From Lawsonibacter sp. (GTDB lineage: Bacteria; Bacillota; Clostridia; Oscillospirales; Oscillospiraceae), in NCBI GenBank assembly GCA_022799835.1, contig JAAWPF010000002.1, forward strand, positions 1 through 33,822: a stretch of 33,822 nucleotides of DNA, given 5' to 3'. The stretch's first letter is position 1. The number at the start of each line of letters is the position of its first letter. The notes under the pieces are model-generated. The model was given only the letters and a program-made list of their open reading frames with translations. It was not told where the DNA came from and did not search any database. The translations under genes and the position numbers were made by a program. Below are positions 21,574 to 28,969 of the stretch, piece after piece.

Positions 21574-23064
21574 TTAGGGAGCAACCAGATTCAAGCCCAT
21601 ACCCCAGGTGGCGTTTCTGCCCTCACGGGCGGCGGCGGTCAGCTGTTCGTAGTCTTGGTTCTGAAGGCCGACAAGAGTGCTCTGGCGCCAGATGGGGTCG
21701 TTTTCAGACACGTAGTAGACCACGCTCCAGCCGGAGTCCGTCTTGACCAGTTCAGCGTCCCCCGGCTTGCGGGTGCTGTCCAGGGCCCAGTCCTTCAGGG
21801 CATCGTCCTCAGAGGAGTTGGAGGTGAGGTTGGAGAACAGCCCGCCATTGGAGACGCTGTTGGCGGAGGCCAGGGCGGTAAAAGAGGCCTCGTCGGCGTC
21901 CCCCGCCTTCCACTCGTCCAGCAGGTCCCGGGCTTTCTCCTCCGCCTCGTCATACTGGGCCTGAGTGGGGGTCCCGGAGCCGTCGCCGGCCTGGACCGGG
22001 ATGCTCCGCAGGGTGTGGGTGGCCTCGTTGTCCCGCAGGCGGTCCTCATAGACAACCACATAGTAGTAGTAAGCGGTGCCCGCCTCGCTCTCGGTCAGGG
22101 TGACGTCCCCCTCCTTCCGGGCGCCGTCCAGCAGCCAGCTGGCGGAGCTGGAGTAGAGGCTGATGTTGGAGCCCACGGCCCGCTGGGAGAGGGAGGAGGT
22201 GTAGATCTGATCCTCGTACTCCTCGGCGACATCCTCCGGGTCAGCGCCGCCCTCCAGCTTGGCCTTGACGGCCTCGGCCAGGGCTTTCTGCTCGGTCTTC
22301 AGAGCCTCCAGCTGGGCGGACTTCTCCGCGTCGGTCATCTCGATGGTGTTGCCGTCAGCGTCAGTGGTGGGGACATAGGCCCGGAAGGCCAGCTGGCTGT
22401 ATACGACGGTGTCCAGCTCGTCGGCGTGGTCCTTGTAATAGGCCTCATAGTCGGCGTCGGGGTGGTCGATGGCGTCCAGCCTGGTCTGGGCGTAGTCGGA
22501 GGCCAGATACTCCATGTCCACCAGCTGGATGAGCCGGTCATAGGTCATGTGGGGGCCGAAGCTGGCCTTGACGAAGGCGTCCCGGCTGGCGTAGCCGTAG
22601 CCCACCCAAGCGGTGTCCAGCTGGGAGACAAAGCTGTCCCGCTGCTCCTGGGCTTCGGCGGAGAGAGAGTGGCCCTCCGCCTTCGCCTGGGCGGCCAGGG
22701 CGTTGTTGTCGATCAGGCGGTCCCGGGCCTCGTCCATCAGGACATCGTACCAGGAGCTGCCCTCGCTGCCCGCCTTCTGCTTCTTGACGGAGACGCTGGG
22801 GTCGAAGGCGTACTGATTGGCGTAGCTGTTGTAGATGCTGTTGTAGTAGTACTGCATGTCGGCGGCGGTATATTTCGTGCCGTCAATGTTCAGGGCGGTC
22901 AGATTGCGCTGGAGCAGACCGCTGTTCCAGACCAGCAGGACGATGGCGGCCACCACCACAACGATGCCGATCACGCTGTACAGCGCGATGGCGTGGCGGT
23001 CTTTCTGCTCTTCCTGGCGGCGCTTCTCGCCGCGGGAAGCCTTTTTCTCGGGAGATGCACTCAC
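21574..23064 (-). CDS. Membrane-anchored SurA/PrsA-like foldase (peptidyl-prolyl isomerase family)
   Basis: A 496-residue protein. A highly charged N-terminus (about 1-25) precedes one membrane helix (about 27-47, ALYSVIGIVVVVAAIVLLVW), so most of the protein should be outside the cell. The helical SurA-N-like part runs to about residue 210. The later region resembles a parvulin-type PpiC domain (about 340-460: THTLRSIPV, then FTALASANSVSNGGLFSNL, then WSVVYYV). It is rich in Asp, Glu, Ala and Tyr. It probably helps fold exported proteins; isomerase activity is unproven because the parvulin core is divergent. The start is GTG at 23064 with GAGAGGA about 12 nt upstream. It has no lipobox, unlike PrsA. 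Confidence 0.75.
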   Translation of the reverse strand: MSASPEKKASRGEKRRQEEQKDRHAIALYSVIGIVVVVAAIVLLVWNSGLLQRNLTALNIDGTKYTAADMQYYYNSIYNSYANQYAFDPSVSVKKQKAGSEGSSWYDVLMDEARDRLIDNNALAAQAKAEGHSLSAEAQEQRDSFVSQLDTAWVGYGYASRDAFVKASFGPHMTYDRLIQLVDMEYLASDYAQTRLDAIDHPDADYEAYYKDHADELDTVVYSQLAFRAYVPTTDADGNTIEMTDAEKSAQLEALKTEQKALAEAVKAKLEGGADPEDVAEEYEDQIYTSSLSQRAVGSNISLYSSSASWLLDGARKEGDVTLTESEAGTAYYYYVVVYEDRLRDNEATHTLRSIPVQAGDGSGTPTQAQYDEAEEKARDLLDEWKAGDADEASFTALASANSVSNGGLFSNLTSNSSEDDALKDWALDSTRKPGDAELVKTDSGWSVVYYVSENDPIWRQSTLVGLQNQDYEQLTAAAREGRNATWGMGLNLVAP

Positions 23065-23153
23065 GGTTGATTCAGTCCTCTCATTTCAATTCGTCATAAC
23101 GGCCCGCAAAGGGGAATCGGCTCCGGAGGGGGCCGGGCGGGCATTTCCGAGAC

Positions 23154-23182
23154 ATTATACTAAAATCCGCCCCCGATTGCAA
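23154..23182 (-). promoter_or_regulatory. Promoter for the foldase gene
   Basis: The minus strand has TTGCAA (23182-23177), 17 nt, TATAAT (23159-23154). The leader is about 85 nt and GC-rich. Confidence 0.75.
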
Positions 23183-23221
23183 GAGGGCGGATGGGATTTG
23201 CGCTGAGATTTACACATTGTT

Positions 23222-23255
23222 AAAAAAGAAAAGGCTGCGGCACGCTGCCGCAGCC
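23222..23255 (-). terminator. Terminator after the 6S-like RNA
   Basis: On the minus strand GGCTGCGGCA and TGCCGCAGCC form a perfect 10-bp stem around a 3-nt loop, followed by TTTTCTTTTTTA. It ends the DUF1292 and 6S-like transcript. Confidence 0.88.
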
Positions 23256-23281
23256 AAAATGCTGAGGTACTATGGCTTTTT

Positions 23282-23475
23282 TTAACCCCGCTCTGGCCGT
23301 GTGGGCCCGATTAAAACCTGCACGAGTGGCAGGTGGGTCGCCTCCACAGCGTTTTTCTGCTTCCAACGTCCAGCTGACCTCATAAGGGGGCCGGGAGGCC
23401 TGCAAGCCGCGCTGTGAGGGGGCGTCCCGTTTCAGAAATGTGGGTTTAAAAGGACCCATCACGCACCGAGCAGGA
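23282..23475 (-). ncRNA. ssrS: 6S RNA-like structured RNA
   Basis: The gap between DUF1292 and the foldase gene folds, on the minus strand, into a long rod with a central bubble, the shape of 6S RNA, which binds the sigma-A RNA polymerase holoenzyme. The closing stem pairs GCTCGG..CGTG.TGGGTCC (23470-23449) with GGGCCCACACGGCC.GAGC (about 23311-23291). An inner stem pairs GGG.CGCC..ACAGCG with CGCTGT..GGCG.CCC. Between them lie an open segment (ACATTTCTGAAAC) and, opposite, a small hairpin ACCTGC/GCAGGT. No promoter was found next to its 5' end, so processing from the DUF1292 transcript is possible. A strong terminator follows. Ends are approximate. Confidence 0.72.
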
Positions 23476-23481
23476 AAAAAG

Positions 23482-23796
23482 CTACTCCTCGTTTTCCTCC
23501 GCGAAGAAACGCTCCATGAAGAGCTCATACACCGCCTCCAGCTCCTCGTCGGAGTCCGGGGTGGACAGCAGCTCTTCGCCGTTCTCCTCAATGGCTTTCA
23601 AGATGACCAGACCGTATTCCTCATCGTCGGCGTCCACATCCTTGGGTCCGCCGGTGGCCTCGTCCTCCTCCACGGCGGGGAACATGGCGTAGTAGGTGAC
23701 GCCCTGATGCTCCAGCGTGTCCACCAGCTCCAGCTCAAAGTCGTTGCCGTCCTCGTCGGTGACGGTGATAAAATCGGGGCCAAAGCTCTCATCCAT
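23482..23796 (-). CDS. DUF1292 family acidic protein
   Basis: A 104-residue, very acidic cytoplasmic protein of the DUF1292 (YrzB-like) family, function unknown. ITVTDEDGNDFELELVDTLEHQG and YYAMFPAVEE are the family features: a small beta-rich domain followed by an acidic, Glu-rich C-terminal helix. ATG at 23796 is chosen because AGGAGG is 9 nt upstream; the open frame further upstream covers the promoter. In other Clostridia this gene sits near the alaS/ruvX/fur region; those neighbours are not here. The stop is 7 nt from the predicted 6S-like RNA. Confidence 0.85.
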   Translation of the reverse strand: MDESFGPDFITVTDEDGNDFELELVDTLEHQGVTYYAMFPAVEEDEATGGPKDVDADDEEYGLVILKAIEENGEELLSTPDSDEELEAVYELFMERFFAEENEE

Positions 23797-23827
23797 AGGG
23801 GGCGTCCTCCTGTGTTTTATTGTCCTT

Positions 23828-23856
23828 ATTTTACCCCGCCAGCGGAAAAAATGCAA
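23828..23856 (-). promoter_or_regulatory. Promoter for DUF1292 and the 6S-like RNA
   Basis: The minus strand has TTGCAT (23856-23851), 17 nt, TAAAAT (23833-23828), about 30 nt before the ATG. Confidence 0.68.
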
Positions 23857-23935
23857 GGGGGAGGACAGGTAAATTTTAAGAATCTTTGAAAATTCACAGT
23901 TTGAGGAATCCATGGGTGGACAAATAAGGAAAATC

Positions 23936-23944
23936 TGGTATAAT
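23936..23944 (+). promoter_or_regulatory. Extended -10 promoter for the PBP1A gene
   Basis: TGG-TATAAT (-10 at 23939-23944). The -35 (GTGGAC at 17 nt) is weak. It gives a leader of about 110 nt. Confidence 0.55.
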
Positions 23945-23992
23945 ACAATATGCTGGGTGTACTACGGCCCGGCGTGAACGAAAGCAGACCCC

Positions 23993-24050
23993 GAACGGGC
24001 GGGGCCCGTTCAGAGGAGTCGGGGCGGGAGAAGCTTCCCCCTCAACCGAC
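23993..24050 (+). other. Structured leader of the PBP1A mRNA
   Basis: A hairpin GAACGGG/CCCGTTC (23993-24011) is followed by a second stem with GTCGG (24018-24022) and CCGAC (24046-24050) closing a GC-rich interior. No T tract follows either stem, and no known riboswitch was recognised. Confidence 0.35.
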
Positions 24051-24063
24051 TGGAGGTATTACC

Positions 24064-26832
24064 GTGTCAGATTACAACAATCACAGCTCGCTCTATGAGA
24101 ACAGCGACTATCCCTCCCGCAGGCAGGCGCCTGGCGGTCACAGCCAGTCCGACCGGGGCGGAGGGGGCAAAAAACAAAGGCGCCGGAAAAAGCGCAGCCC
24201 CGTGCTCCACGGCCTGGGCATCTTTTTTAAGGTGCTGGGCACCTTGGTCCTCATCGGCCTGTGTACCGGGGCGCTGATGGCCTGCTTCGCGGCGGTGTAC
24301 ATCAACGAGGTTATCGTCCCCATCGCCGACCTGAGCCTGGACGACTTCCCCCTGGGGGAAAACAGCTTTATGTATTATCAGGACAAGGCCACCGGGGAGT
24401 ATAAGGAGATGACCTCCCTGCTCAGCGTGACCGACTCCATCTGGGTGGACTTGGAGGACATGCCTGAGTATCTGCAGCAGGCCACCGTGGCCATCGAGGA
24501 CAGGCGCTTCTGGACCCACCCCGGCGTGGACTGGAGGCGGACGGCCAAGGCGGTGCTGGCCATGTTCACCGGTCAGGACATCGAGGGTGGCTCCACCATC
24601 ACCCAGCAGCTCATCAAAAACACGACAAACTACAACGAGACCACAGTGAAGCGGAAAATCACTGAGATTGTCCGGGCCTTCCGCTTCACCCAGAACAACT
24701 CCAAGGAGGTCACCCTGGAGCGGTATCTGAACATCATCCCCCTGGGGGCCGGCTGCGAGGGGGTGGGGGCGGCCTCGCTGAAATACTTCGGAAAGCCGGT
24801 GTCGGACCTCACCCTGGCCGAGTGCGCCAGCTTGATCTCCATCACCAACAACCCCTCTAAATACGGCCCCTACTCCTTCGCCAAGTCCGAGAACAAGAGC
24901 GGGGAGGTGTGGGACGCCCGGCAGTGGAACAAGTACCGCCAGGAGCTGGTGCTCCAGTGTATGCTGGAGCAGGGAATGATCTCCCAGGAGGAGCACGACG
25001 CGGCAGTGGCCCAGGAGCTGGTCTTTGTCCGGGACAGCGGCCAGGAGGCGGACACCGAGATATACACATGGTATGAGGAGACCGTCATTTCCGACGTCCG
25101 GGAGGCCCTGGCCGAGGCCTATGGCTGGTCAGCCAAGCAGACAAACATGGCCCTCCAGCGGGGCGGCCTGCGCATCTACACCTGCTTTGACCCGGAGGCC
25201 CAGGCCATTGTGGACGAGATCTATACCAACCGGGAGAATCTGAACTACACCGCCAAGGACGGCCAGCTGATGCAGTCGGCGATTGCTGTCATCGACAATG
25301 AGACCCACCATCTGGTGGCTATCGCCGGCCAGTTCGGGGAGAAGACCAAGAACCTTTTGAGCAACTACGCCAACGACGGCCACCGGCCCTCCGGCTCCTC
25401 CATCAAGCCCCTGTCGGCCTACTCACCCGCCCTTGAGTTCGGGAAGATCACCCCCTACAGCGTGGTGGATGACTATCCCTACCAGGTGCTGGGGGGCAGG
25501 GCCTGGCCGGTGAACTCGGGCGCCGCCCACTACCGGGGCCGCACCCCCATCTACGACGCCCTCCGCCGCTCGGTGAACACCATTGCTGTCCGCCTTGTCG
25601 CCGACTATGTGACAGTGGAGGAGAGCTATAAGTTCGTCCAGGAGCGCTATCACATCGACCTGGAGCCCGGCCGGATGGTGTATGGCAACTGGACCAGCGA
25701 CCTGGGCATCGCCCCTCTGGCCCTGGGCGGCCTGACCAACGGCACCAACGCCCGGGACATGGCGGAGGCCTACTCCGTGTTCCCCAACGAGGGCTACTAC
25801 AGCCCTTCCCTCTCCTTCACCCGGGTAACCCAGATGGTGGACGGCAAGGAGATCCCCCTGCTGGAGATGGTCCCCCAGGAGGAGCCGGCCATCAAGGAGA
25901 CCACCGCCTGGTATATGAACGAGATGCTCCAGGGCGTGTGGAACGGCACCGGCGGCGGCTATCGGATCAAGGGCCAGCACGCAGCCGGCAAGACGGGCAC
26001 CACCAGCGACGACTTCGACCGCTGGTTCGCCGGCTACACCCCCTACTACACCGCCGTGGTGTGGACGGGCTACGAGCGCAACCAGAAGATGATTACCCGG
26101 AACTATGAGAACCCCGCCCTGACGCTGTGGAACAAGGTGATGACCCGGCTCCACGAGGGTCTGCCCGACAAGACCTACCCCGACCCCGGCGGACGGCGCA
26201 GTATCACCTACTGTCTGGACTCCGGCCTGCCCGCCGGCCCCTACTGCGCCATGGATCCCCGGGGAAGCCGGGTGGCTTCGGGCAGTATTTTCCCGGGGGA
26301 CTACCCGGAGGGACAGTCCTGCAACTTCCACCAGGCGGAGAGCGTGGTCACCATCTGCCTGGACTGCCCGGTGCTCAAGGAGGACGGTACACCCACAGGG
26401 CTGTACCATCAGGCGGGGGAGTTCTGCCCCGAGGACCGCAGACAGGAGGTCTGCTACCCCAACTATGCCCGGGCGCCGGTAGGCTCCGCCGTGGCGGACG
26501 ACGATATCTGGCGGTTTGAGGCGGTCTCGGGCTACGGCACCTGTACCGTTCACACGGAGGCGCCGGTAGGGCCCGACCCCAATGATCCCAACAATCCCGT
26601 TGACCCCAACAATCCCGTTGACCCCAACAATCCCGTTGACCCCAACAACCCCACGGACCCCGCCGACCCCAACAACCCCACAGACCCCGTTGACCCCAAC
26701 GACCCCGGCACGGTCACCGACCCCAATGACCCGGCCACCGGCCCCAACGGCCCGGATTCTTCCTCCGTGCTTCCCAATATCCCGGTGCTCCCTCCACCCT
26801 CCCAGCGCCCTTCCGACGATTTGACGGGATAA
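24064..26832 (+). CDS. Class A penicillin-binding protein (PBP1A-type) with Asp-Pro-Asn repeat tail
   Basis: A 922-residue bifunctional peptidoglycan synthase. GTG at 24064 is chosen: GGAGG sits 7 nt upstream, and the upstream extension is Arg/Gly-rich and overlaps the leader. A cytoplasmic, basic N-terminus (KKQRRRKKR) precedes a membrane helix (about 52-80). The GT51 glycosyltransferase domain (about 120-300) has catalytic E145 in AIEDRRFW and GGSTITQQLIKN. The transpeptidase domain (about 410-700) has S445-x-x-K448 (nucleophile S445), S503-V-N505 and KTGT (643-646). A linker with paired cysteines follows, then about 80 residues rich in DPN/NPV repeats ending the protein. It is monocistronic, with a strong terminator. 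Confidence 0.95.
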   Translation: MSDYNNHSSLYENSDYPSRRQAPGGHSQSDRGGGGKKQRRRKKRSPVLHGLGIFFKVLGTLVLIGLCTGALMACFAAVYINEVIVPIADLSLDDFPLGENSFMYYQDKATGEYKEMTSLLSVTDSIWVDLEDMPEYLQQATVAIEDRRFWTHPGVDWRRTAKAVLAMFTGQDIEGGSTITQQLIKNTTNYNETTVKRKITEIVRAFRFTQNNSKEVTLERYLNIIPLGAGCEGVGAASLKYFGKPVSDLTLAECASLISITNNPSKYGPYSFAKSENKSGEVWDARQWNKYRQELVLQCMLEQGMISQEEHDAAVAQELVFVRDSGQEADTEIYTWYEETVISDVREALAEAYGWSAKQTNMALQRGGLRIYTCFDPEAQAIVDEIYTNRENLNYTAKDGQLMQSAIAVIDNETHHLVAIAGQFGEKTKNLLSNYANDGHRPSGSSIKPLSAYSPALEFGKITPYSVVDDYPYQVLGGRAWPVNSGAAHYRGRTPIYDALRRSVNTIAVRLVADYVTVEESYKFVQERYHIDLEPGRMVYGNWTSDLGIAPLALGGLTNGTNARDMAEAYSVFPNEGYYSPSLSFTRVTQMVDGKEIPLLEMVPQEEPAIKETTAWYMNEMLQGVWNGTGGGYRIKGQHAAGKTGTTSDDFDRWFAGYTPYYTAVVWTGYERNQKMITRNYENPALTLWNKVMTRLHEGLPDKTYPDPGGRRSITYCLDSGLPAGPYCAMDPRGSRVASGSIFPGDYPEGQSCNFHQAESVVTICLDCPVLKEDGTPTGLYHQAGEFCPEDRRQEVCYPNYARAPVGSAVADDDIWRFEAVSGYGTCTVHTEAPVGPDPNDPNNPVDPNNPVDPNNPVDPNNPTDPADPNNPTDPVDPNDPGTVTDPNDPATGPNGPDSSSVLPNIPVLPPPSQRPSDDLTG
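26584..26709 (+). repeat. In-frame tandem repeat encoding DPNNPV/DPNNPT units
   Basis: The 18-bp unit GACCCCAACAATCCCGTT occurs three times in a row (26584-26637; the first has one base change), followed by degenerating 9- and 18-bp versions to about 26709. Unit lengths are multiples of 9, so copy-number changes keep the PBP frame open. The encoded tail is outside the cell, Pro- and Asp-rich and probably extended; it may span the wall. Confidence 0.85.
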
Positions 26833-26840
26833 ATTGAGAC

Positions 26841-26875
26841 ACAGCGCCGCAGGCGGTTCCTGCGGCGCTGTTTTG
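26841..26875 (+). terminator. Terminator after the PBP1A gene
   Basis: ACAGCGCCGCAGG pairs with CCTGCGGCGCTGT around CGGTT, followed by TTTG. Perfect 13-bp stem. Confidence 0.87.
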
Positions 26876-26951
26876 ACTCCGGCTGTATAAAATGACAAAA
26901 AACGGCCGTTTTTTTCGGAAAAAGTTTCCGCCTTTGGACAGGAGTTTTGTA

Positions 26952-26980
26952 TTGCGGCCCGGCGGCTCCTGTGTTACAAT
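26952..26980 (+). promoter_or_regulatory. Promoter of the ACT-hom-lysC cluster
   Basis: TTGCGG (26952-26957), 17 nt, TACAAT (26975-26980), with TGT before it as an extended -10. The leader is about 60 nt; no lysine riboswitch or T-box was recognised. Confidence 0.65.
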
Positions 26981-27048
26981 AGACCACGTTCTGAAAACAA
27001 ATGGCCACGCAATGCGGACAAAATCCCTACGCAGACTGGAGGAGAGCT

Positions 27049-27489
27049 ATGAGCGGTCCAGCGAAATATTTTATTGTGGAGGCCAGGGCCATGCCGGAAA
27101 TATTCCGGAAGGTGGCCGAGGCCAAGCGCCTTCTGGAGACGGGGGAGGAGAAGACCGTCAACGGCGCGGCCCAGGCGGTGAGCATCAGCCGCAGCGCCTT
27201 CTATAAGTATAAGGACGCGGTGCGGCCCTTCAACGATATGCTCCACGGGCGCATTGTTACCTTCCAGATTCTTTTAAAGGATGAGCCAGGGGCGCTGTCC
27301 AAGGCGCTCAACGTGCTGGCGGACGACGGGGTGAATATCCTCACCATCAACCAGAGCATTCCGGTGAACGGCTGTGCCGTGGTCACCATGACAGCAGAGA
27401 CCTCCGCCCTCCAGGATTCTCTGGAGGAGGTGCTGGCCCATGTGTCCGCCGGCACGGGGGTCATCAAGTGTGAGATTCTGGCGGGATGA
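27049..27489 (+). CDS. ACT-domain protein of the PheB/UPF0735 family
   Basis: A 146-residue protein with an N-terminal helical, helix-turn-helix-like segment (about 8-60: AAQAVSISRSAFYKYKDAV) and a C-terminal ACT domain (about 69-146: IVTFQILLKDEPGALSKALN). ACT domains bind amino acids. This family commonly precedes homoserine dehydrogenase in Firmicutes, suggesting a regulatory role in the aspartate pathway, but the function is not established. ATG at 27049 is preceded by GGAGGAG; a longer in-frame version would include the leader and promoter start site. Confidence 0.85.
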   Translation: MSGPAKYFIVEARAMPEIFRKVAEAKRLLETGEEKTVNGAAQAVSISRSAFYKYKDAVRPFNDMLHGRIVTFQILLKDEPGALSKALNVLADDGVNILTINQSIPVNGCAVVTMTAETSALQDSLEEVLAHVSAGTGVIKCEILAG

Positions 27490-27505
27490 TCCCAATTTGC
27501 CCCCC

Positions 27506-27587
27506 TGTAGGGTCCGGCGCCCTTGCCGGCCCGTTTTTCCAGGCACGATCAATGTCAGGCGGGCCGCCGAGGGCGGCGGCCTCTGCA
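27506..27587. repeat. Palindromic intergenic element upstream of hom
   Basis: The left arm GTAGGGTCCGGCGCCC.. and the right arm ..GGGCGGCGGCCTCTGC are imperfect inverted repeats (GCCC-T-GC-GGCCCG against CGGGCCGCCGAGGGC), about 82 bp in all. It fits the pattern of short, non-coding REP/MITE-like elements beginning TGTAGGG. A related element is on the other side of hom. Confidence 0.55.
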
Positions 27588-27611
27588 ATATGTGGATAAG
27601 GAGAAGAAAGA

Positions 27612-28823
27612 ATGGTTAATGTAGCGATTTTGGGCTTTGGCACTGTGGGCTCCGGGGTGGCCGAGGTGCTCACCACCAACGGCGGGCTGATTGACCACCG
27701 GGTGGACGACCTGGTGCGGCTGAAATATATTGTGGATGTGCGGGACTTCCCGGACAGCCCGTATGCGGACCTGTTTGTCAAGGACTTTGCTGTCCTGGAG
27801 AGCGACCCGGAGCTGGACATCGTGGTGGAGACCATCGGCGGAGCCACCATCGCCCTGGACTTTACTACCCGGGCGCTGAAGGCGGGCAAGAGCGTGGTCA
27901 CCTCCAACAAGGAACTGGTGGCCACCCACGGCTATGAGCTGCTTCAGCTGGCCCGTGAGCACGGGTGCAGCTACCTCTTTGAGGCCAGCGTGGGCGGGGG
28001 CATCCCCATCCTGCGGCCCCTGACCTCCTGCCTGGCCGCCAACGAGCTGGAGCAGGTGACCGGCATTCTCAACGGCACCACCAACTATATCCTTACCCGG
28101 ATGATCAAGGCGGGGCTCACCTTCGACCAGGCGCTGGCCGAGGCCCAGGCCAACGGCTACGCGGAGAAGGACCCCACCGCCGACGTGGACGGCCACGACG
28201 CCTGCCGGAAGATCTGCATCCTGGCCGCGCTGGCTTTCGGTCGGCACGTCTACCCGGAGCAGGTGTCCACCCAGGGCATCCGGAGCGTTACTTTGGAGGA
28301 CGTGGCCTATGCCGACTCGGTGGGCTGCAAGATCAAGCTGCTGGGCCGGGCAATCCGCCAGCCCGGGGGCAAGGTCTGCGCCTTTGTGGCTCCCCACCTT
28401 GTGCCCGGAGAGAACCCTCTGTCCGGAGTGGAGGATGTGTTCAACGCCATCGCCGTCACCGGCAACGCCATCGGCGACGTGATGTTCTACGGCCGGGGGG
28501 CCGGTAAGCTGCCCACCGCCTCCGCCGTGGTGGCCGATGTGATTGATATCGCCAAAGACCTGAAGAAAGACCGGCACAACGGCTGGGAGGAGGGCGCCCC
28601 CGACCTGGTGGTGTCTGCCGACAGGCTGGCCTCACCCTGGTATGTCCGGGCTCGGATGTCTGTGGACGAGGCGAAGAAGCGCTGCGGCGATGTTCAGCTG
28701 CTGGCCCGCGGCGGCGCCCCCGCCGGCGAGGCGGCCTTCCTCACCGCCCCCATGACAGAGCCGGAAATCGCGGAGAAGCTGGCCGGCGCGGAGGTGGGCT
28801 CCCGGTTCCGGGTGCTGGCCTGA
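27612..28823 (+). CDS. hom: Homoserine dehydrogenase
   Basis: A 403-residue NAD(P)H enzyme reducing aspartate semialdehyde to homoserine, the branch to threonine, methionine and isoleucine. It has the Rossmann motif ILGFGTVGSGV (about 6-16), SNKELVATHG, EASVGGGIPI, LNGTTNYIL and the catalytic block GYAEKDPTADVDGHDACRK. The C-terminal region (about 340-403) is short and ACT-like, so threonine feedback control is possible. GGAG lies 10 nt before the ATG. It is in one cluster with the ACT-domain protein upstream and aspartokinase downstream; both gaps contain palindromic elements rather than clear terminators. Confidence 0.96.
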   Translation: MVNVAILGFGTVGSGVAEVLTTNGGLIDHRVDDLVRLKYIVDVRDFPDSPYADLFVKDFAVLESDPELDIVVETIGGATIALDFTTRALKAGKSVVTSNKELVATHGYELLQLAREHGCSYLFEASVGGGIPILRPLTSCLAANELEQVTGILNGTTNYILTRMIKAGLTFDQALAEAQANGYAEKDPTADVDGHDACRKICILAALAFGRHVYPEQVSTQGIRSVTLEDVAYADSVGCKIKLLGRAIRQPGGKVCAFVAPHLVPGENPLSGVEDVFNAIAVTGNAIGDVMFYGRGAGKLPTASAVVADVIDIAKDLKKDRHNGWEEGAPDLVVSADRLASPWYVRARMSVDEAKKRCGDVQLLARGGAPAGEAAFLTAPMTEPEIAEKLAGAEVGSRFRVLA

Positions 28824-28850
28824 ACGCGGGCAAACGCATAGAATAGGTGT

Positions 28851-28927
28851 GTAGGGGCGGATACGATCCGCCCGCACCCATAACGCACTCTGTCCTGTTC
28901 CGAACGGGCGAGTAATACCCGCCCCTA
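28851..28927. repeat. Palindromic intergenic element between hom and lysC
   Basis: GTAGGGGCGGATACGATCCG at the left end matches the reverse complement of the right end (GTAGGGGCGGGTATTACTCG) at 15 of 20 positions. The result is a roughly 77-bp imperfect palindrome with GTAGGGG/CCCCTAC termini, like a short MITE or REP. Similar GTAGGGGCGG elements are, to my knowledge, dispersed in genomes of gut Clostridia. Confidence 0.65.
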
Positions 28928-28969
28928 CGCCCAATTAACTGACTCAAACCTTTAGGGGGAATACCATAC

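Noticed and set aside
23950-24063. Upstream extension of the PBP1A protein
   Set aside because: The extension overlaps the predicted leader hairpins and has no ribosome-binding site, while GTG 24064 has GGAGG at ideal spacing.
26584-26709. CRISPR-like direct repeats
   Set aside because: The repeats are contiguous 9/18-bp units without spacers and are in frame within the PBP1A coding sequence.
26905-26940. AT-flanked palindrome AAAACGGCCGTTTT as a terminator
   Set aside because: It has no loop, so an RNA hairpin is unfavourable, and a strong terminator already ends the PBP1A gene at 26841-26875.
28824-28969. Lysine riboswitch or T-box before lysC
   Set aside because: The gap is almost entirely the GTAGGGG palindromic element; no lysine aptamer or T-box sequence is present. 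The leader 26981-27048 is also too short for either.
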